Source: CAZWZG01 sp964638245
Lineage (GTDB): Bacteria > Pseudomonadota > Alphaproteobacteria > Rhodobacterales > Rhodobacteraceae
DNA: 10,160 bases
Direction: 5' to 3'
NCBI GenBank assembly: GCA_964638245.1
Contig: CAZWZG010000115.1
Span: forward strand, 1 to 10,160
Position numbers and translations under genes: made by a program. This document shows positions 1 through 6,474 of the stretch, in pieces. The stretch's first letter is position 1; every line of letters begins with the position of its first letter. Below the pieces are notes generated by a model, which had not been told where the DNA came from, did no database searches, and saw only the letters and a list, made by a program, of their open reading frames with translations.

Positions 1-608
1 AGAAAGCCGTGCCAGATGACCGATTGCACAAAATCCCACGTCCATCCCGGCTCGACCGTCAGGCCATATGCCCCGGTCAACGGGAACCACTGCAGCTTGG
101 CTGCAAATATCCACATCAAAAGCAAGCCCGACAGGATCGGCGGGATCGAGGTGAACACCATCGCCGCCGGGATCGCGACCTTGACCAGACGCGGCGAGCG
201 TTCCCAGACCATCAGCGCGCCCAGAAGGTTGCCGATGATGAAGGTGATGATCAGCGACAGGATCATCAGACCCAGCGTCCAGGGCAGCGCCCGCATAATC
301 AACTCGCTCACCGGGGTCGGAAAGCTGGCCGTAGACAGGCCGAAGTCGAAGACGAGTACGTTTTTCAGATAAAGGAGGTACTGCACGATCAGCGGCTGAT
401 CGAGGCCGAAGCTGGCGCGCAACTGCGCCAGAACTTCGTCGGCATTGGCGACCGTTCCGGCACCCGCGGCCATCCGGCCCAGCATGATGTCAGCCGGATC
501 AACCGGCGACAGACGCGGGATGATCCAGATCAGCGTTGCCGCGATCCAGATCGTCAGCCCGAGCGTGATCAGCCGGTTGACGAGGTAATCCTTCGGGATC
601 CGTCCCAT
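1..608 (-). CDS. DppB/OppB-type ABC transporter permease, N-terminal part (cut by window edge)
   Basis: This is an inner-membrane permease subunit of a peptide/nickel/oligosaccharide-type ABC importer. The ATG at 608 is preceded by a strong Shine-Dalgarno (GGGGAGG). The frame then stays open for 202 codons to the left edge; the family is usually about 310-340 residues, so roughly the last third is missing. The N-terminus has the family pattern: a basic start (MGRIPKDYLVNRL), TM1 at about residues 12-31, and a large periplasmic loop containing 'FGLDQPLIVQYLLYLKNV' near 67-84 and a 'DFGLS' motif near 88-92. TM segments follow at about 109-133 and 144-170. The cytoplasmic loop that contacts the ATPase is off the edge. 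The gene lies downstream of the solute-binding protein gene on the same strand, with one oxygenase gene between them. It presumably partners that binding protein; a second permease and the ATPases would be expected further left. Confidence 0.9.
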   Translation of the reverse strand, partial: MGRIPKDYLVNRLITLGLTIWIAATLIWIIPRLSPVDPADIMLGRMAAGAGTVANADEVLAQLRASFGLDQPLIVQYLLYLKNVLVFDFGLSTASFPTPVSELIMRALPWTLGLMILSLIITFIIGNLLGALMVWERSPRLVKVAIPAAMVFTSIPPILSGLLLMWIFAAKLQWFPLTGAYGLTVEPGWTWDFVQSVIWHGF

Positions 609-635
609 GGTCCTCCCCTCTGTTTTCTCATGGCC

Positions 636-653
636 CCGCGGTTATGTCCGCGG
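636..653 (-). other. Small inverted repeat between oxygenase and permease genes
   Basis: CCGCGG at 636-641 and CCGCGG at 648-653 are separated by six bases, giving a possible 6-bp stem in the 61-bp spacer between the oxygenase stop and the permease start. There is no U-tract, so it is not a convincing terminator. It may slow decay or tune expression of the downstream permease. The stem is short and could be chance in GC-rich DNA. Confidence 0.35.
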
Positions 654-669
654 TGGTCGGAAGTGGCGA

Positions 670-1437
670 TCAGGCCGCCTGCCCCGCAGCGTCACGGGAA
701 ATGTTGTGGTTCCAGCCCGAGAGCACCATGCGCTCGTCAGGGTGCTTGTTGCCCGCCTCGATACGGTCCTGCCCGTCGTACATCTGACAGAGCACCGTCT
801 TGCGGGTGGTGTCCGAACGGTTGGGCATCGAGCCGTGAAGCGTGAAGTAGTGAAAAAAGATCACGTCACCCGCCTTCGCCTCGACAATCTGAGCGTTCTC
901 GATCGGGTACTGATCGAGCGTGTCATTCTGGCTCCGCCCGTCTGCGCCTTCGACGCGTCCCAGCCGGTGCGAGCCGGGGTAAACACGCAAGCAGCCCATG
1001 TCGTCGGAGGCATCGCTTACATGGATGATCCCGGCGATCATGCTGTCATTCTCGGTCGGGAAATACGGCCAGTCCTGATGCATCGGGAACGGCGATCCGT
1101 TCTCGGCAGGCTTCTGAAACAGCTTGGAATGGTGAAGGATGATGTCATCCCCGATGATATCGCGCACGACCTTCAAGAACCGCTCGTTCAAGAACGCGTT
1201 CAGCCATGTGCGCGAGTACTTCTGGACGTTATGCGTGTGAAAAATCACGTCGTTCGCCGACTTCAACGCATCGTTCGCCGCGCCTTCCCATGTCGCATCG
1301 ATCTGGTCTCCGCTCGCGGTCAGTTGCCGCACGATCCGGTCGAAATCGCCTTCCAGCGCTGCAACCTCTTGCGGGTCAAAGACACCTTTCGCATGGTAGT
1401 AGCCGTGCTCGGCGAAAAAATCTGAAATCTCGGACAT
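670..1437 (-). CDS. Phytanoyl-CoA dioxygenase (PhyH) family protein, second copy
   Basis: This is a predicted cytoplasmic Fe(II)/2-oxoglutarate-dependent oxygenase of 255 residues, a normal length for the family. The iron-binding triad is visible: HxD at H120-x-D122 (within 'PMHQDWPYFP') and the distal H201 in 'HGSMPNRSDTTRK'. R212, eleven residues after the distal His, fits the 2-oxoglutarate carboxylate-binding Arg. 'CLRVYPGSHRLGR' at about 149-161 is another typical PhyH stretch. I chose the ATG at 1437, which gives MSEISDFFAEHGYYHAKGVF, a typical PhyH beginning. An in-frame ATG at 1473 would add 12 residues but lies in the loop of a hairpin with no ribosome site. The Shine-Dalgarno at 1437 is weak. 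The gene sits between the binding-protein and permease genes, which suggests it acts on the imported solute. The substrate is unknown; PhyH enzymes hydroxylate CoA esters, ectoine, phosphonates and many other small molecules. Confidence 0.9.
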   Translation of the reverse strand: MSEISDFFAEHGYYHAKGVFDPQEVAALEGDFDRIVRQLTASGDQIDATWEGAANDALKSANDVIFHTHNVQKYSRTWLNAFLNERFLKVVRDIIGDDIILHHSKLFQKPAENGSPFPMHQDWPYFPTENDSMIAGIIHVSDASDDMGCLRVYPGSHRLGRVEGADGRSQNDTLDQYPIENAQIVEAKAGDVIFFHYFTLHGSMPNRSDTTRKTVLCQMYDGQDRIEAGNKHPDERMVLSGWNHNISRDAAGQAA

Positions 1438-1458
1438 GGGGTAAATCTCTGTTGAAGT

Positions 1459-1483
1459 CCGGGGGCGGACCATCCGCCCCCGG
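1459..1483 (-). other. Strong GC-rich hairpin just after the binding-protein stop codon
   Basis: A perfect 10-bp inverted repeat (1459-1468 with 1474-1483) surrounds a 5-base loop. It begins ten bases beyond the stop codon of the solute-binding protein gene. It is not followed by a run of U on the leftward transcript, so it is more likely a 3' mRNA-stabilising or partial-attenuation element than a full terminator. Such hairpins are common after binding-protein genes, which need more product than the permease genes. The functional reading is inference; the repeat is directly visible. Confidence 0.65.
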
Positions 1484-1492
1484 TTCCGGGCG

Positions 1493-3226
1493 TTAGTTCG
1501 CCTTGGTCAGATTGTGGATGATCTGATGTGTCGATCCCCACCAATGGAACGGGTGGTTGTAGTAGTTGTCATTCGTCGGCCAGCCTTCCCAGTAAGTCGT
1601 GTTGACCGGAAGAAGCTTGAACGACTGCACCAGCGGAATGAACGGGAACTCAGCATCCAGATACTGGTAGGCTTCAGCCACCAGACCCGGCACCTCAGGA
1701 TCGCCCAGCGCCTTGTCAGCCATGCCATCGACGATTGCCGAATAGCTTGCCGCCGCCGCGCTGTCCCAACGCGAGGTGTTGTTGAAGCCGGGCGAACGCT
1801 CGCCAACCGGCACAACATCCTTGACGGTGTAGCGGCCCATGGATGCCCAAGGCTCGTTCACCGAGCCACACGACAGCCACGAGTAGCTCATCTCATAAGC
1901 GCCGAACGGAAGAACTTCGCCCCAGAAGACGCCGTTTTCCACCGGAACCGACTTGGCAGCGATGCCAGCGCGGTTCAGCTGTTCGACGACAACGTCGATG
2001 GTCTTGGTGTATTCAGTCGAGGCAGAGTTCACGTGGATGTCCACGCTAAGCTTTTCACCGTCCTTCTCGTAAATGCCGTCCGAACCCATGGTCCAGCCCT
2101 CGGCTTCGATCATCGCCTTGCCAGCAGCCATGTCACCCGTCGGAGACAGTCCGAGACCCGCGTCGATCACAGCGTCGATGAACGGTGCCATCGAGCCATA
2201 GTCAGCGAACATCGTGCGCGACGGCACGGTTGCGCCTTCGGTGGCGACGTTCACGATCTGGTTGCGGTCGATAATCGTCGCAACGGCCTTGCGCATGTTG
2301 GCGTTGTCCCATGGCGCGATGGTCGTGTTGATTTCCAACTGACGCGCACAAGGGTCTGCGGCGGCATAGGGGAAATCGTCATACCATGCCGTCACGGCGT
2401 CGTTCTGGAACCGGATCGCTTCAAACGTACCGACCGAGACGTTTTGCGCCGCGTCCAGCTGGTTTGTCGCCATCAGCTGCGCCCGGCTTTCTTCGCCGCC
2501 GGTTTCCAGCCAGATCAGGCGCTGGGGCTCAGGCAGGTCTTGGAACCCGGCTGCAACACCCCACCAGTCATCGTCACGATCCCAGATCATCCGGTTCGTC
2601 GCACCCGAGGTGTACGTGTAGGGGCCTGTGCCGATAGGCGGGAAGAACGCGAAGGTCGCCGGGTCTTCACCGTTCCAGACATGCTCAGGCATGATCAGGA
2701 ACGAGCCAAAGATCCGGTTGCCAAAGTTTTCGACCGCGAAACGCGGGTTCGGCGCGTTCAGCATCATCTTGACCGTCAGGTCATCCATTTTTTCGACCGA
2801 CGCCACTTGGGCGCGAATGGTCGAGGCTTCACGCGACGAGATTTCCTCGTTCGTCAGCGCCATGTTGATCGTGAAGACCACGTCGTCGGCATCGAACGTC
2901 TCACCGTCCGACCATTTGACGCCTTCACGGATCGACAGCGTCCACTCGTCGCCCGCATCGTTCGAAACGATCTCGGTGCCCAGCCATGGGTCAAGCTCAC
3001 CGGTGCCATAATTCAGGATGAACAGCGGCTCCCACATCGCCTGATGCGCGCCGTGCATCCGCTTGGTGCCGGGCGTGAACCAGTTGAAGTTTTCGGGATC
3101 TTTGATCGTCCGATCGAGGTCGAAAATCACCGTGTCTTCACGTGCCACATCCTGCGCCAAAGCCATGCCCGCCGAAGCAGCCAGAGCCATCGCAGAGACA
3201 CGCAAAAGTTTGTTTGCGTAACGCAT
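1493..3226 (-). CDS. ABC transporter family-5 (SBP_bac_5) solute-binding protein
   Basis: This is a periplasmic binding protein of 577 residues that delivers a solute to the DppB-type permease. The start is the ATG at 3226, which has GGGAGG six bases upstream. It opens with a Sec signal peptide: a basic MRYANKLLR, a hydrophobic core at about 10-22, and a likely cut after ALA at residue 24. Family-5 landmarks follow, including 'WEPLFILNYGTGELDPWLGTE', 'WTLSIREGVKWSDGETFDADDVVFT' and 'GTGPYTYT'. The frame is open a further 136 codons upstream to 3634, but that stretch has no protein-like character and lies opposite the preceding gene's coding sequence. The C-terminus ('TTYWEGWPTNDNYYNHPFHW') resembles the cellobiose/oligosaccharide-binding branch of the family more than classic dipeptide binders, so the ligand may be a glycoside. 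That is a weak inference from remembered family features. Hairpins flank the gene on both sides, consistent with its mRNA being kept at a higher level. Confidence 0.93.
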   Translation of the reverse strand: MRYANKLLRVSAMALAASAGMALAQDVAREDTVIFDLDRTIKDPENFNWFTPGTKRMHGAHQAMWEPLFILNYGTGELDPWLGTEIVSNDAGDEWTLSIREGVKWSDGETFDADDVVFTINMALTNEEISSREASTIRAQVASVEKMDDLTVKMMLNAPNPRFAVENFGNRIFGSFLIMPEHVWNGEDPATFAFFPPIGTGPYTYTSGATNRMIWDRDDDWWGVAAGFQDLPEPQRLIWLETGGEESRAQLMATNQLDAAQNVSVGTFEAIRFQNDAVTAWYDDFPYAAADPCARQLEINTTIAPWDNANMRKAVATIIDRNQIVNVATEGATVPSRTMFADYGSMAPFIDAVIDAGLGLSPTGDMAAGKAMIEAEGWTMGSDGIYEKDGEKLSVDIHVNSASTEYTKTIDVVVEQLNRAGIAAKSVPVENGVFWGEVLPFGAYEMSYSWLSCGSVNEPWASMGRYTVKDVVPVGERSPGFNNTSRWDSAAAASYSAIVDGMADKALGDPEVPGLVAEAYQYLDAEFPFIPLVQSFKLLPVNTTYWEGWPTNDNYYNHPFHWWGSTHQIIHNLTKAN

Positions 3227-3246
3227 AAGCGTCCTCCCAGTTTTAT

Positions 3247-3290
3247 CGGGCCACGCCAGTTGGCCCGGTTTTGAGGGTGCTGCAGCACCC
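3247..3290 (-). other. Two adjacent inverted repeats before the binding-protein gene
   Basis: In the 74-bp spacer between the MBL-fold gene and the binding-protein gene there is a perfect 16-bp palindrome at 3275-3290 (GGGTGCTGCAGCACCC). There is also a 7-bp stem, CGGGCCA at 3247-3253 pairing with TGGCCCG at 3261-3267, with a 7-base loop. On the leftward transcript neither is followed by a U-tract, and the second stem ends just before the Shine-Dalgarno of the binding-protein gene. They may be RNA-processing or stabilising stems; the 16-bp palindrome could instead be a protein-binding site. Confidence 0.5.
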
Positions 3291-3300
3291 GGAAATCCCG

Positions 3301-3981
3301 CTAACGCACGTAATCCATCACTAGGACACGGGTCGTCTCGGGTATGTCGTTCTTTGTTATCGTGGCCTCGGGGCCAAAGGCGAAGTCGATGTCTTCGTCC
3401 TTGAAATGGCTCAGGAAACTCTCGATCCACATCGTGTTTCGAGGTCGATAGCTCAGTGTTCTGAAATGCATCGGGATGACCAGCTTGGGCCGCGTCCGAT
3501 GGATCATTGTCATCAAGTCGGGCAGCTCGATCGTCAGGTATCCCCCGGCAAGCGCAAAAAGGATATCCACATCCTCGAAAAACGAAATCTGGGCATCGGT
3601 CAGCGGGTTCCCGACATCGCCCATGTGGGCGCATTTGATGCCGTCAAGCTCGAAGCGGTACATCCCGTTCTGGCCGGGCACCTCATGCTCTGGGTGATGA
3701 TCCCACTCGGCAGCTTCAATCGCCGTGACGGTCAGGCCAGCGGCTTCTGCCGACCCGCCGTTTTGGGCAATTGTCAGGCCGTTTAGGACAGCCGGTTCGC
3801 CCGAAATCAAATCAGCCCGGCAATGGGCATCGTCGTCATCAGAGGAGATCAGGACAAGGTCGCAGGTGTCGGTGATCGGGGCATAACCGACCCCTTCTGG
3901 CGTGTAGGGATCGGTTATGACCACCGGACCATCGGCTGGGAGGAGCCTGAACGCTGCGTGACCGTACCACTTGATCTCCAT
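3301..3981 (-). CDS. UlaG-like metallo-beta-lactamase-fold protein with degenerate first metal motif
   Basis: A 226-residue soluble MBL-fold protein of the UlaG-like branch (ascorbate-6-phosphate lactonase relatives). Fold landmarks are 'WYGHAAFRL' at 5-13, 'ITDPYTPEGVG' at 22-32, 'CAHMGDVGNPL' at 117-127 (H119, D122), 'ALAGGYLTIEL' at 143-153 and 'VIPMHFRTLSY' at 168-178 (H172). The usual HxHxDH signature, expected after 'LVLIS', reads S-D-D-D-D-A-H at residues 47-53, so three of the expected metal-binding histidines are replaced by Ser, Asp and Ala. The protein may bind a single metal, use Asp ligands, or be a non-catalytic relative. The ATG at 3981 has GAGG overlapping the upstream gene's TGA, with only 8 bases between genes, so the two are probably translationally linked. 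Its operon position suggests a hydrolytic or lactonase-like step, or a chaperone/sensor role, in use of the imported solute. Confidence 0.85.
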   Translation of the reverse strand: MEIKWYGHAAFRLLPADGPVVITDPYTPEGVGYAPITDTCDLVLISSDDDDAHCRADLISGEPAVLNGLTIAQNGGSAEAAGLTVTAIEAAEWDHHPEHEVPGQNGMYRFELDGIKCAHMGDVGNPLTDAQISFFEDVDILFALAGGYLTIELPDLMTMIHRTRPKLVIPMHFRTLSYRPRNTMWIESFLSHFKDEDIDFAFGPEATITKNDIPETTRVLVMDYVR

Positions 3982-3989
3982 GGACGGCC

Positions 3990-4829
3990 TCAGTTGTTGC
4001 CAACGACATGCGGGCTGTTTGTCGCCCGAATGTCGTTGTTTTCGGGGCGGGGGTGATGGGTCCAGTGACCGGACACATCCTCACCGCGGCAAAGGATCGC
4101 TTCGACGCCTTTGGCCCACGACGGATCAATGATGCGCACATCGGGAGAGCAGTAGCGGAGCGTAAAGCCGCACCGTCGGCGGTCCGAGCGGTTGGGTTCG
4201 GAGCCATGGACAAGCATATCTGCATGCATCGAAATCTGACCCGCTTTCAGCACGTTCGTAAACGGCTCGCCCAGCGCCTCGGCATTCGCGGTGCCCTTGT
4301 GGAAGACGGCTTCGGCCTGATCGGTTTCAGCGACTTTGAAAGCGCCCTTGTCGTGGGTGCCGGGGATAAACCGCATTGCAGAGTTTGCGTCGTCAGCATC
4401 GTCGATCGCGAGCCAGACCGTCACCGTCCGCGCCGGAGACAGCGACCAGAAAGACGCGTCCTGATGCCATGGCACGGCTTTCGGGTCGTGAGGTTTTTTG
4501 GAAAGGATTGCCGTTGCCCAACAAAGTATGTTCGGTCCAACGATATCCTCGACGCAATCCAGAATGCGCGGGTCGGTCGCGATGTCCCAAAGGCCCGACA
4601 AACGCGCCTGATAGCAGTTGATGCCATAGGCCCCATCCGGCCCGAGATCATTCATTAGCTTGTCGGTGTACGCCCGCACTCGCCCGATGTCTTCGTCACC
4701 GAAAATATCGAAAGGCTGCACGAACCCATGCGTGTTGTAATGCGCGATCTCTTGCGCCGTCAGCCGCTTCGGAGCGGTGTTGGCGACAGGGTGAAATTGT
4801 AAGTCGGGCAAAGCAGCAGCAGTAGTCAT
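3990..4829 (-). CDS. Phytanoyl-CoA dioxygenase (PhyH) family protein, first copy
   Basis: A 279-residue predicted Fe(II)/2-oxoglutarate-dependent oxygenase, the first gene of the leftward operon. H122-x-D124 ('PWHQDASFW') and the distal H208 ('HADMLVHGSEPNRSDRRR') form the facial triad; R219, eleven residues after the distal His, fits the 2-oxoglutarate-binding Arg. 'AMRFIPGTHDKG' at 151-162 is another family signature. N-terminal 'LTAQEIAHYNTHGFV' at 23-37 is the usual PhyH opening helix. It differs clearly from the second PhyH protein of the same operon in length, motif context and N-terminus, so the pair is not a recent duplication and probably catalyses different steps. The ATG at 4829 lacks a strong ribosome site. 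Transcription likely starts in the shared region with the divergent AraC-type gene, which is the obvious candidate regulator. The substrate is unknown. Confidence 0.92.
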   Translation of the reverse strand: MTTAAALPDLQFHPVANTAPKRLTAQEIAHYNTHGFVQPFDIFGDEDIGRVRAYTDKLMNDLGPDGAYGINCYQARLSGLWDIATDPRILDCVEDIVGPNILCWATAILSKKPHDPKAVPWHQDASFWSLSPARTVTVWLAIDDADDANSAMRFIPGTHDKGAFKVAETDQAEAVFHKGTANAEALGEPFTNVLKAGQISMHADMLVHGSEPNRSDRRRCGFTLRYCSPDVRIIDPSWAKGVEAILCRGEDVSGHWTHHPRPENNDIRATNSPHVVGNN

Positions 4830-4850
4830 ACTGTTAGCGTGCTCCAGAAA

Positions 4851-4878
4851 CTTGACCTTGGGGACGCCGCAGCTTGAC
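4851..4878. promoter_or_regulatory. Candidate regulator site: CTTGAC direct repeat
   Basis: CTTGAC occurs at 4851-4856 and again at 4873-4878, with starts 22 bp apart, about two helical turns and the same orientation. AraC-family proteins often bind direct repeats with roughly this spacing. The second copy overlaps the -35 hexamer proposed for the regulator gene, as expected for autorepression. Two six-base matches in one spacer is weak evidence; this is a candidate only. Confidence 0.25.
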
Positions 4879-4902
4879 TAATTTTTATGTTTTTTTGATA
4901 TT
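4874..4902 (+). promoter_or_regulatory. Probable sigma-70 promoter of the AraC-type regulator
   Basis: TTGACT (4874-4879), a 17-bp spacer and GATATT (4897-4902) match five and four positions of the -35 and -10 consensus at ideal spacing. The elements lie in a conspicuously AT-rich patch of an otherwise GC-rich region. They are 44 bp upstream of the regulator's TTG start. Confidence 0.45.
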
Positions 4903-4910
4903 TGGCTCAA
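4882..4910 (-). promoter_or_regulatory. Possible promoter of the leftward oxygenase/transport operon
   Basis: Read on the minus strand, TTGAGC (4905-4910), 17 bp, then TAAAAA (4882-4887) give a four-of-six match at both hexamers. It overlaps the opposing promoter almost completely, so the two would compete for polymerase. The match is modest; an activator-dependent promoter would fit the divergent AraC-type gene. Confidence 0.33.
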
Positions 4911-4945
4911 GAATTGATCGCCGCTGACAGAAAAGGCCGCAGAGT

Positions 4946-5788
4946 TTGAAAATCGAGCAATTTACGGTCGAAACCTATCTTGGGCCCAACCAGCATTTCA
5001 GCTTTGCCAGAAAAACGCTTCCTGCTGGTGTACCCGATTTCGCGCATACCCATGATTATTATGAGGTTTTTCTCGTCGAACGAGGGAAAATGCGTCACTG
5101 GATCAACGGTCATGTCGAGGTGCTGGATCGCGGAAGCCTCGTTTTCATGCGGCCAAATGATTCTCATGCCTTATCCGCAGTCGACGGCACTCCATGTCAA
5201 ATCATCAACATCGTCTTTGCCCGCGAAACCGCCAATCATCTGGTGGATCGCTATGGCGAGGAGTTTGATGGTCTTTTCTTCTGGACCATCCGCGAAAACC
5301 CCGAAACCTACCTGCTGCGCGGTGCCCGGTTCGAGCGCGCCGTCAACATCAGTCAGGAACTTCAGACCGCCCACCGTAGCCTGGCGAGGATCGAGGAATA
5401 CCTGCTCAGCCTAATGACGCGCGTGGTCGACATCCCCATCGAGGCAAGCCAGTCGATCCCACCCTGGCTCCTAAAAGCTTGCACGCAGGCGCGCATGCCC
5501 GAGGTCTTTCGTGGCGGGCCAGCGGCCTTTGTCCGCGCGGCGGGTCGGGGCCACGAACACGTCTCACGCGTCACCAAGGAACACCTAGGCGTCACACCGT
5601 CGCAGTACATCAACCGTCTCCGGATGGAGCATGCGGCGCTCCTCCTTTCCAGCGACGACCGGCCCGTGCCGCTGGTCGCCGAAGACTGCGGGATCGAGAA
5701 CCTAAGCCACTTTTACAAGGTCTTCCGCGCGCAATACGGCGTCACGCCCCGCCGCTACCGCCAGATCCACGCGCGCACGCCGGTCTAG
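4946..5788 (+). CDS. AraC-family transcriptional regulator (ChbR-like layout)
   Basis: A 280-residue DNA-binding regulator. An N-terminal cupin sensor domain occupies about residues 10-100, with 'HTHDYYEVFLVERGK' at 34-48 and 'DRGSLVFMRPNDSHAL' at 61-76. The C-terminal AraC domain has two helix-turn-helix units at about 191-217 and 240-262, and the family end signature 'FYKVFRAQYGVTPRRYR' at 256-272. The cupin, 'IPPWLLKAC' linker and DNA-binding order resemble ChbR, the chitobiose regulator, suggesting a sugar-like effector; this is inference. The only usable start after the in-frame stop at 4925 is the TTG at 4946, with AAAAGG about ten bases upstream; the first in-frame ATG would delete half the cupin. 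It is divergent to the oxygenase/transport operon, which it most likely controls. Its TAG stop overlaps the stop of the converging hydrolase gene. Confidence 0.92.
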   Translation: MKIEQFTVETYLGPNQHFSFARKTLPAGVPDFAHTHDYYEVFLVERGKMRHWINGHVEVLDRGSLVFMRPNDSHALSAVDGTPCQIINIVFARETANHLVDRYGEEFDGLFFWTIRENPETYLLRGARFERAVNISQELQTAHRSLARIEEYLLSLMTRVVDIPIEASQSIPPWLLKACTQARMPEVFRGGPAAFVRAAGRGHEHVSRVTKEHLGVTPSQYINRLRMEHAALLLSSDDRPVPLVAEDCGIENLSHFYKVFRAQYGVTPRRYRQIHARTPV

Positions 5789-6474
5789 CGATCCAGCCAT
5801 GCCTGCAGGGCGGCGGTTGTCGCCTCGGGCTGTTCCAGCGTCGGCAAATGACCCGCCTGCTCAATGATCACCAACTCACTGTCAGGCAAAAGATCATGCA
5901 TCAACTCGTGCCGGTCCAGTGGACACAGCTTGTCATGCCTCCCCATCAAGACCAGCGCCGGGCGGTCGTATGCTTTGAGCGTTTCCTGCTGGTTCGGACG
6001 CGCAGCAAGCGCGCGGGACTGCCGTTCGAACACCTCGGGTCCAAGGTCGAGGCCCATCTCCATGCAGATATCGAGAATGCCCTGCTTTTGTGGGCTGTCG
6101 ACCAGATAGTTTGGCTTTAGCTCATCACGCAGGACCGAGCGAAGGTTCCCCGAACGCGCCGCCGCGATTTGTGGCTCGCGCAACGCGGCGACCTCGGGCA
6201 TCTCGGCGCGGGGATTGGTGTCAAGCAGGGCCAACCGCTCAACCCGCTCAGGGGCCTGCCGGATCACCTCCATGGCGATGATGCCCCCCATGGACAGTCC
6301 CGCCAGAGCAAACGTCTTGGGAGCATCTGCCAGGACACTTGACGCAATCTCCTGCACCGTATCGGCGCGGGTCATGTCGCCATGATGCACCTCGACACCC
6401 TTCAAGCCAGCCTCCTGCGGCGCCCAGAGCCGGGCGTCGCACATGAGGCCGGGAAGAAGGACAAGCGCGGTCAT
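5785..6474 (-). CDS. Alpha/beta-fold hydrolase
   Basis: A 229-residue soluble alpha/beta hydrolase. The nucleophile elbow is G-L-S61-M-G-G ('LAGLSMGGIIAMEV'), the acid is probably D181 ('LMGRHDKLCP') and the base H209 ('IEQAGHLPTLEQPE'). 'LVLLPGLMCDARLW' near the N-terminus carries the usual strand and oxyanion-hole region. It is short for the family, with a small cap at about residues 90-160. The ATG at 6474 overlaps the stop codon of the MetE-like gene by one base (TGATG), implying translational coupling and a shared pathway. It is the last gene of the second leftward group. Esterase, lactonase and C-C hydrolase activities are all possible; the sequence does not decide. Confidence 0.9.
   Translation of the reverse strand: MTALVLLPGLMCDARLWAPQEAGLKGVEVHHGDMTRADTVQEIASSVLADAPKTFALAGLSMGGIIAMEVIRQAPERVERLALLDTNPRAEMPEVAALREPQIAAARSGNLRSVLRDELKPNYLVDSPQKQGILDICMEMGLDLGPEVFERQSRALAARPNQQETLKAYDRPALVLMGRHDKLCPLDRHELMHDLLPDSELVIIEQAGHLPTLEQPEATTAALQAWLDR

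Noticed and set aside
9..1425. Long plus-strand open frames at 9-845 and 607-1425
   Set aside because: They mirror the permease and second oxygenase genes on the minus strand, have Arg/Asp/Gln-rich low-information sequences, and lack ribosome sites.
1438..1473. A 12-codon longer start for the second oxygenase at 1473
   Set aside because: That ATG is in the loop of the 10-bp hairpin and has no Shine-Dalgarno; the protein from 1437 begins like other PhyH members.
1459..1483. The GC-rich hairpin as a classical Rho-independent terminator
   Set aside because: No U-tract follows the stem on the leftward transcript, and the downstream oxygenase and permease genes appear to belong to the same operon.
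1514..3274. A 586-codon open frame on the plus strand
   Set aside because: It is antisense to the binding-protein gene, rich in Arg/His/Val from codon mirroring in GC-rich DNA, and shows no recognisable domain.
3227..3634. An open 136-codon in-frame extension upstream of the binding-protein start
   Set aside because: It lies out of frame within the MBL-fold gene, has no protein-like composition, and the ATG at 3226 has a good ribosome site and a signal peptide right after it.
670..4829. The two PhyH genes as a recent tandem duplication
   Set aside because: Apart from the catalytic motifs the proteins differ throughout, in length and in N-terminus, so they are old paralogues or were acquired separately.
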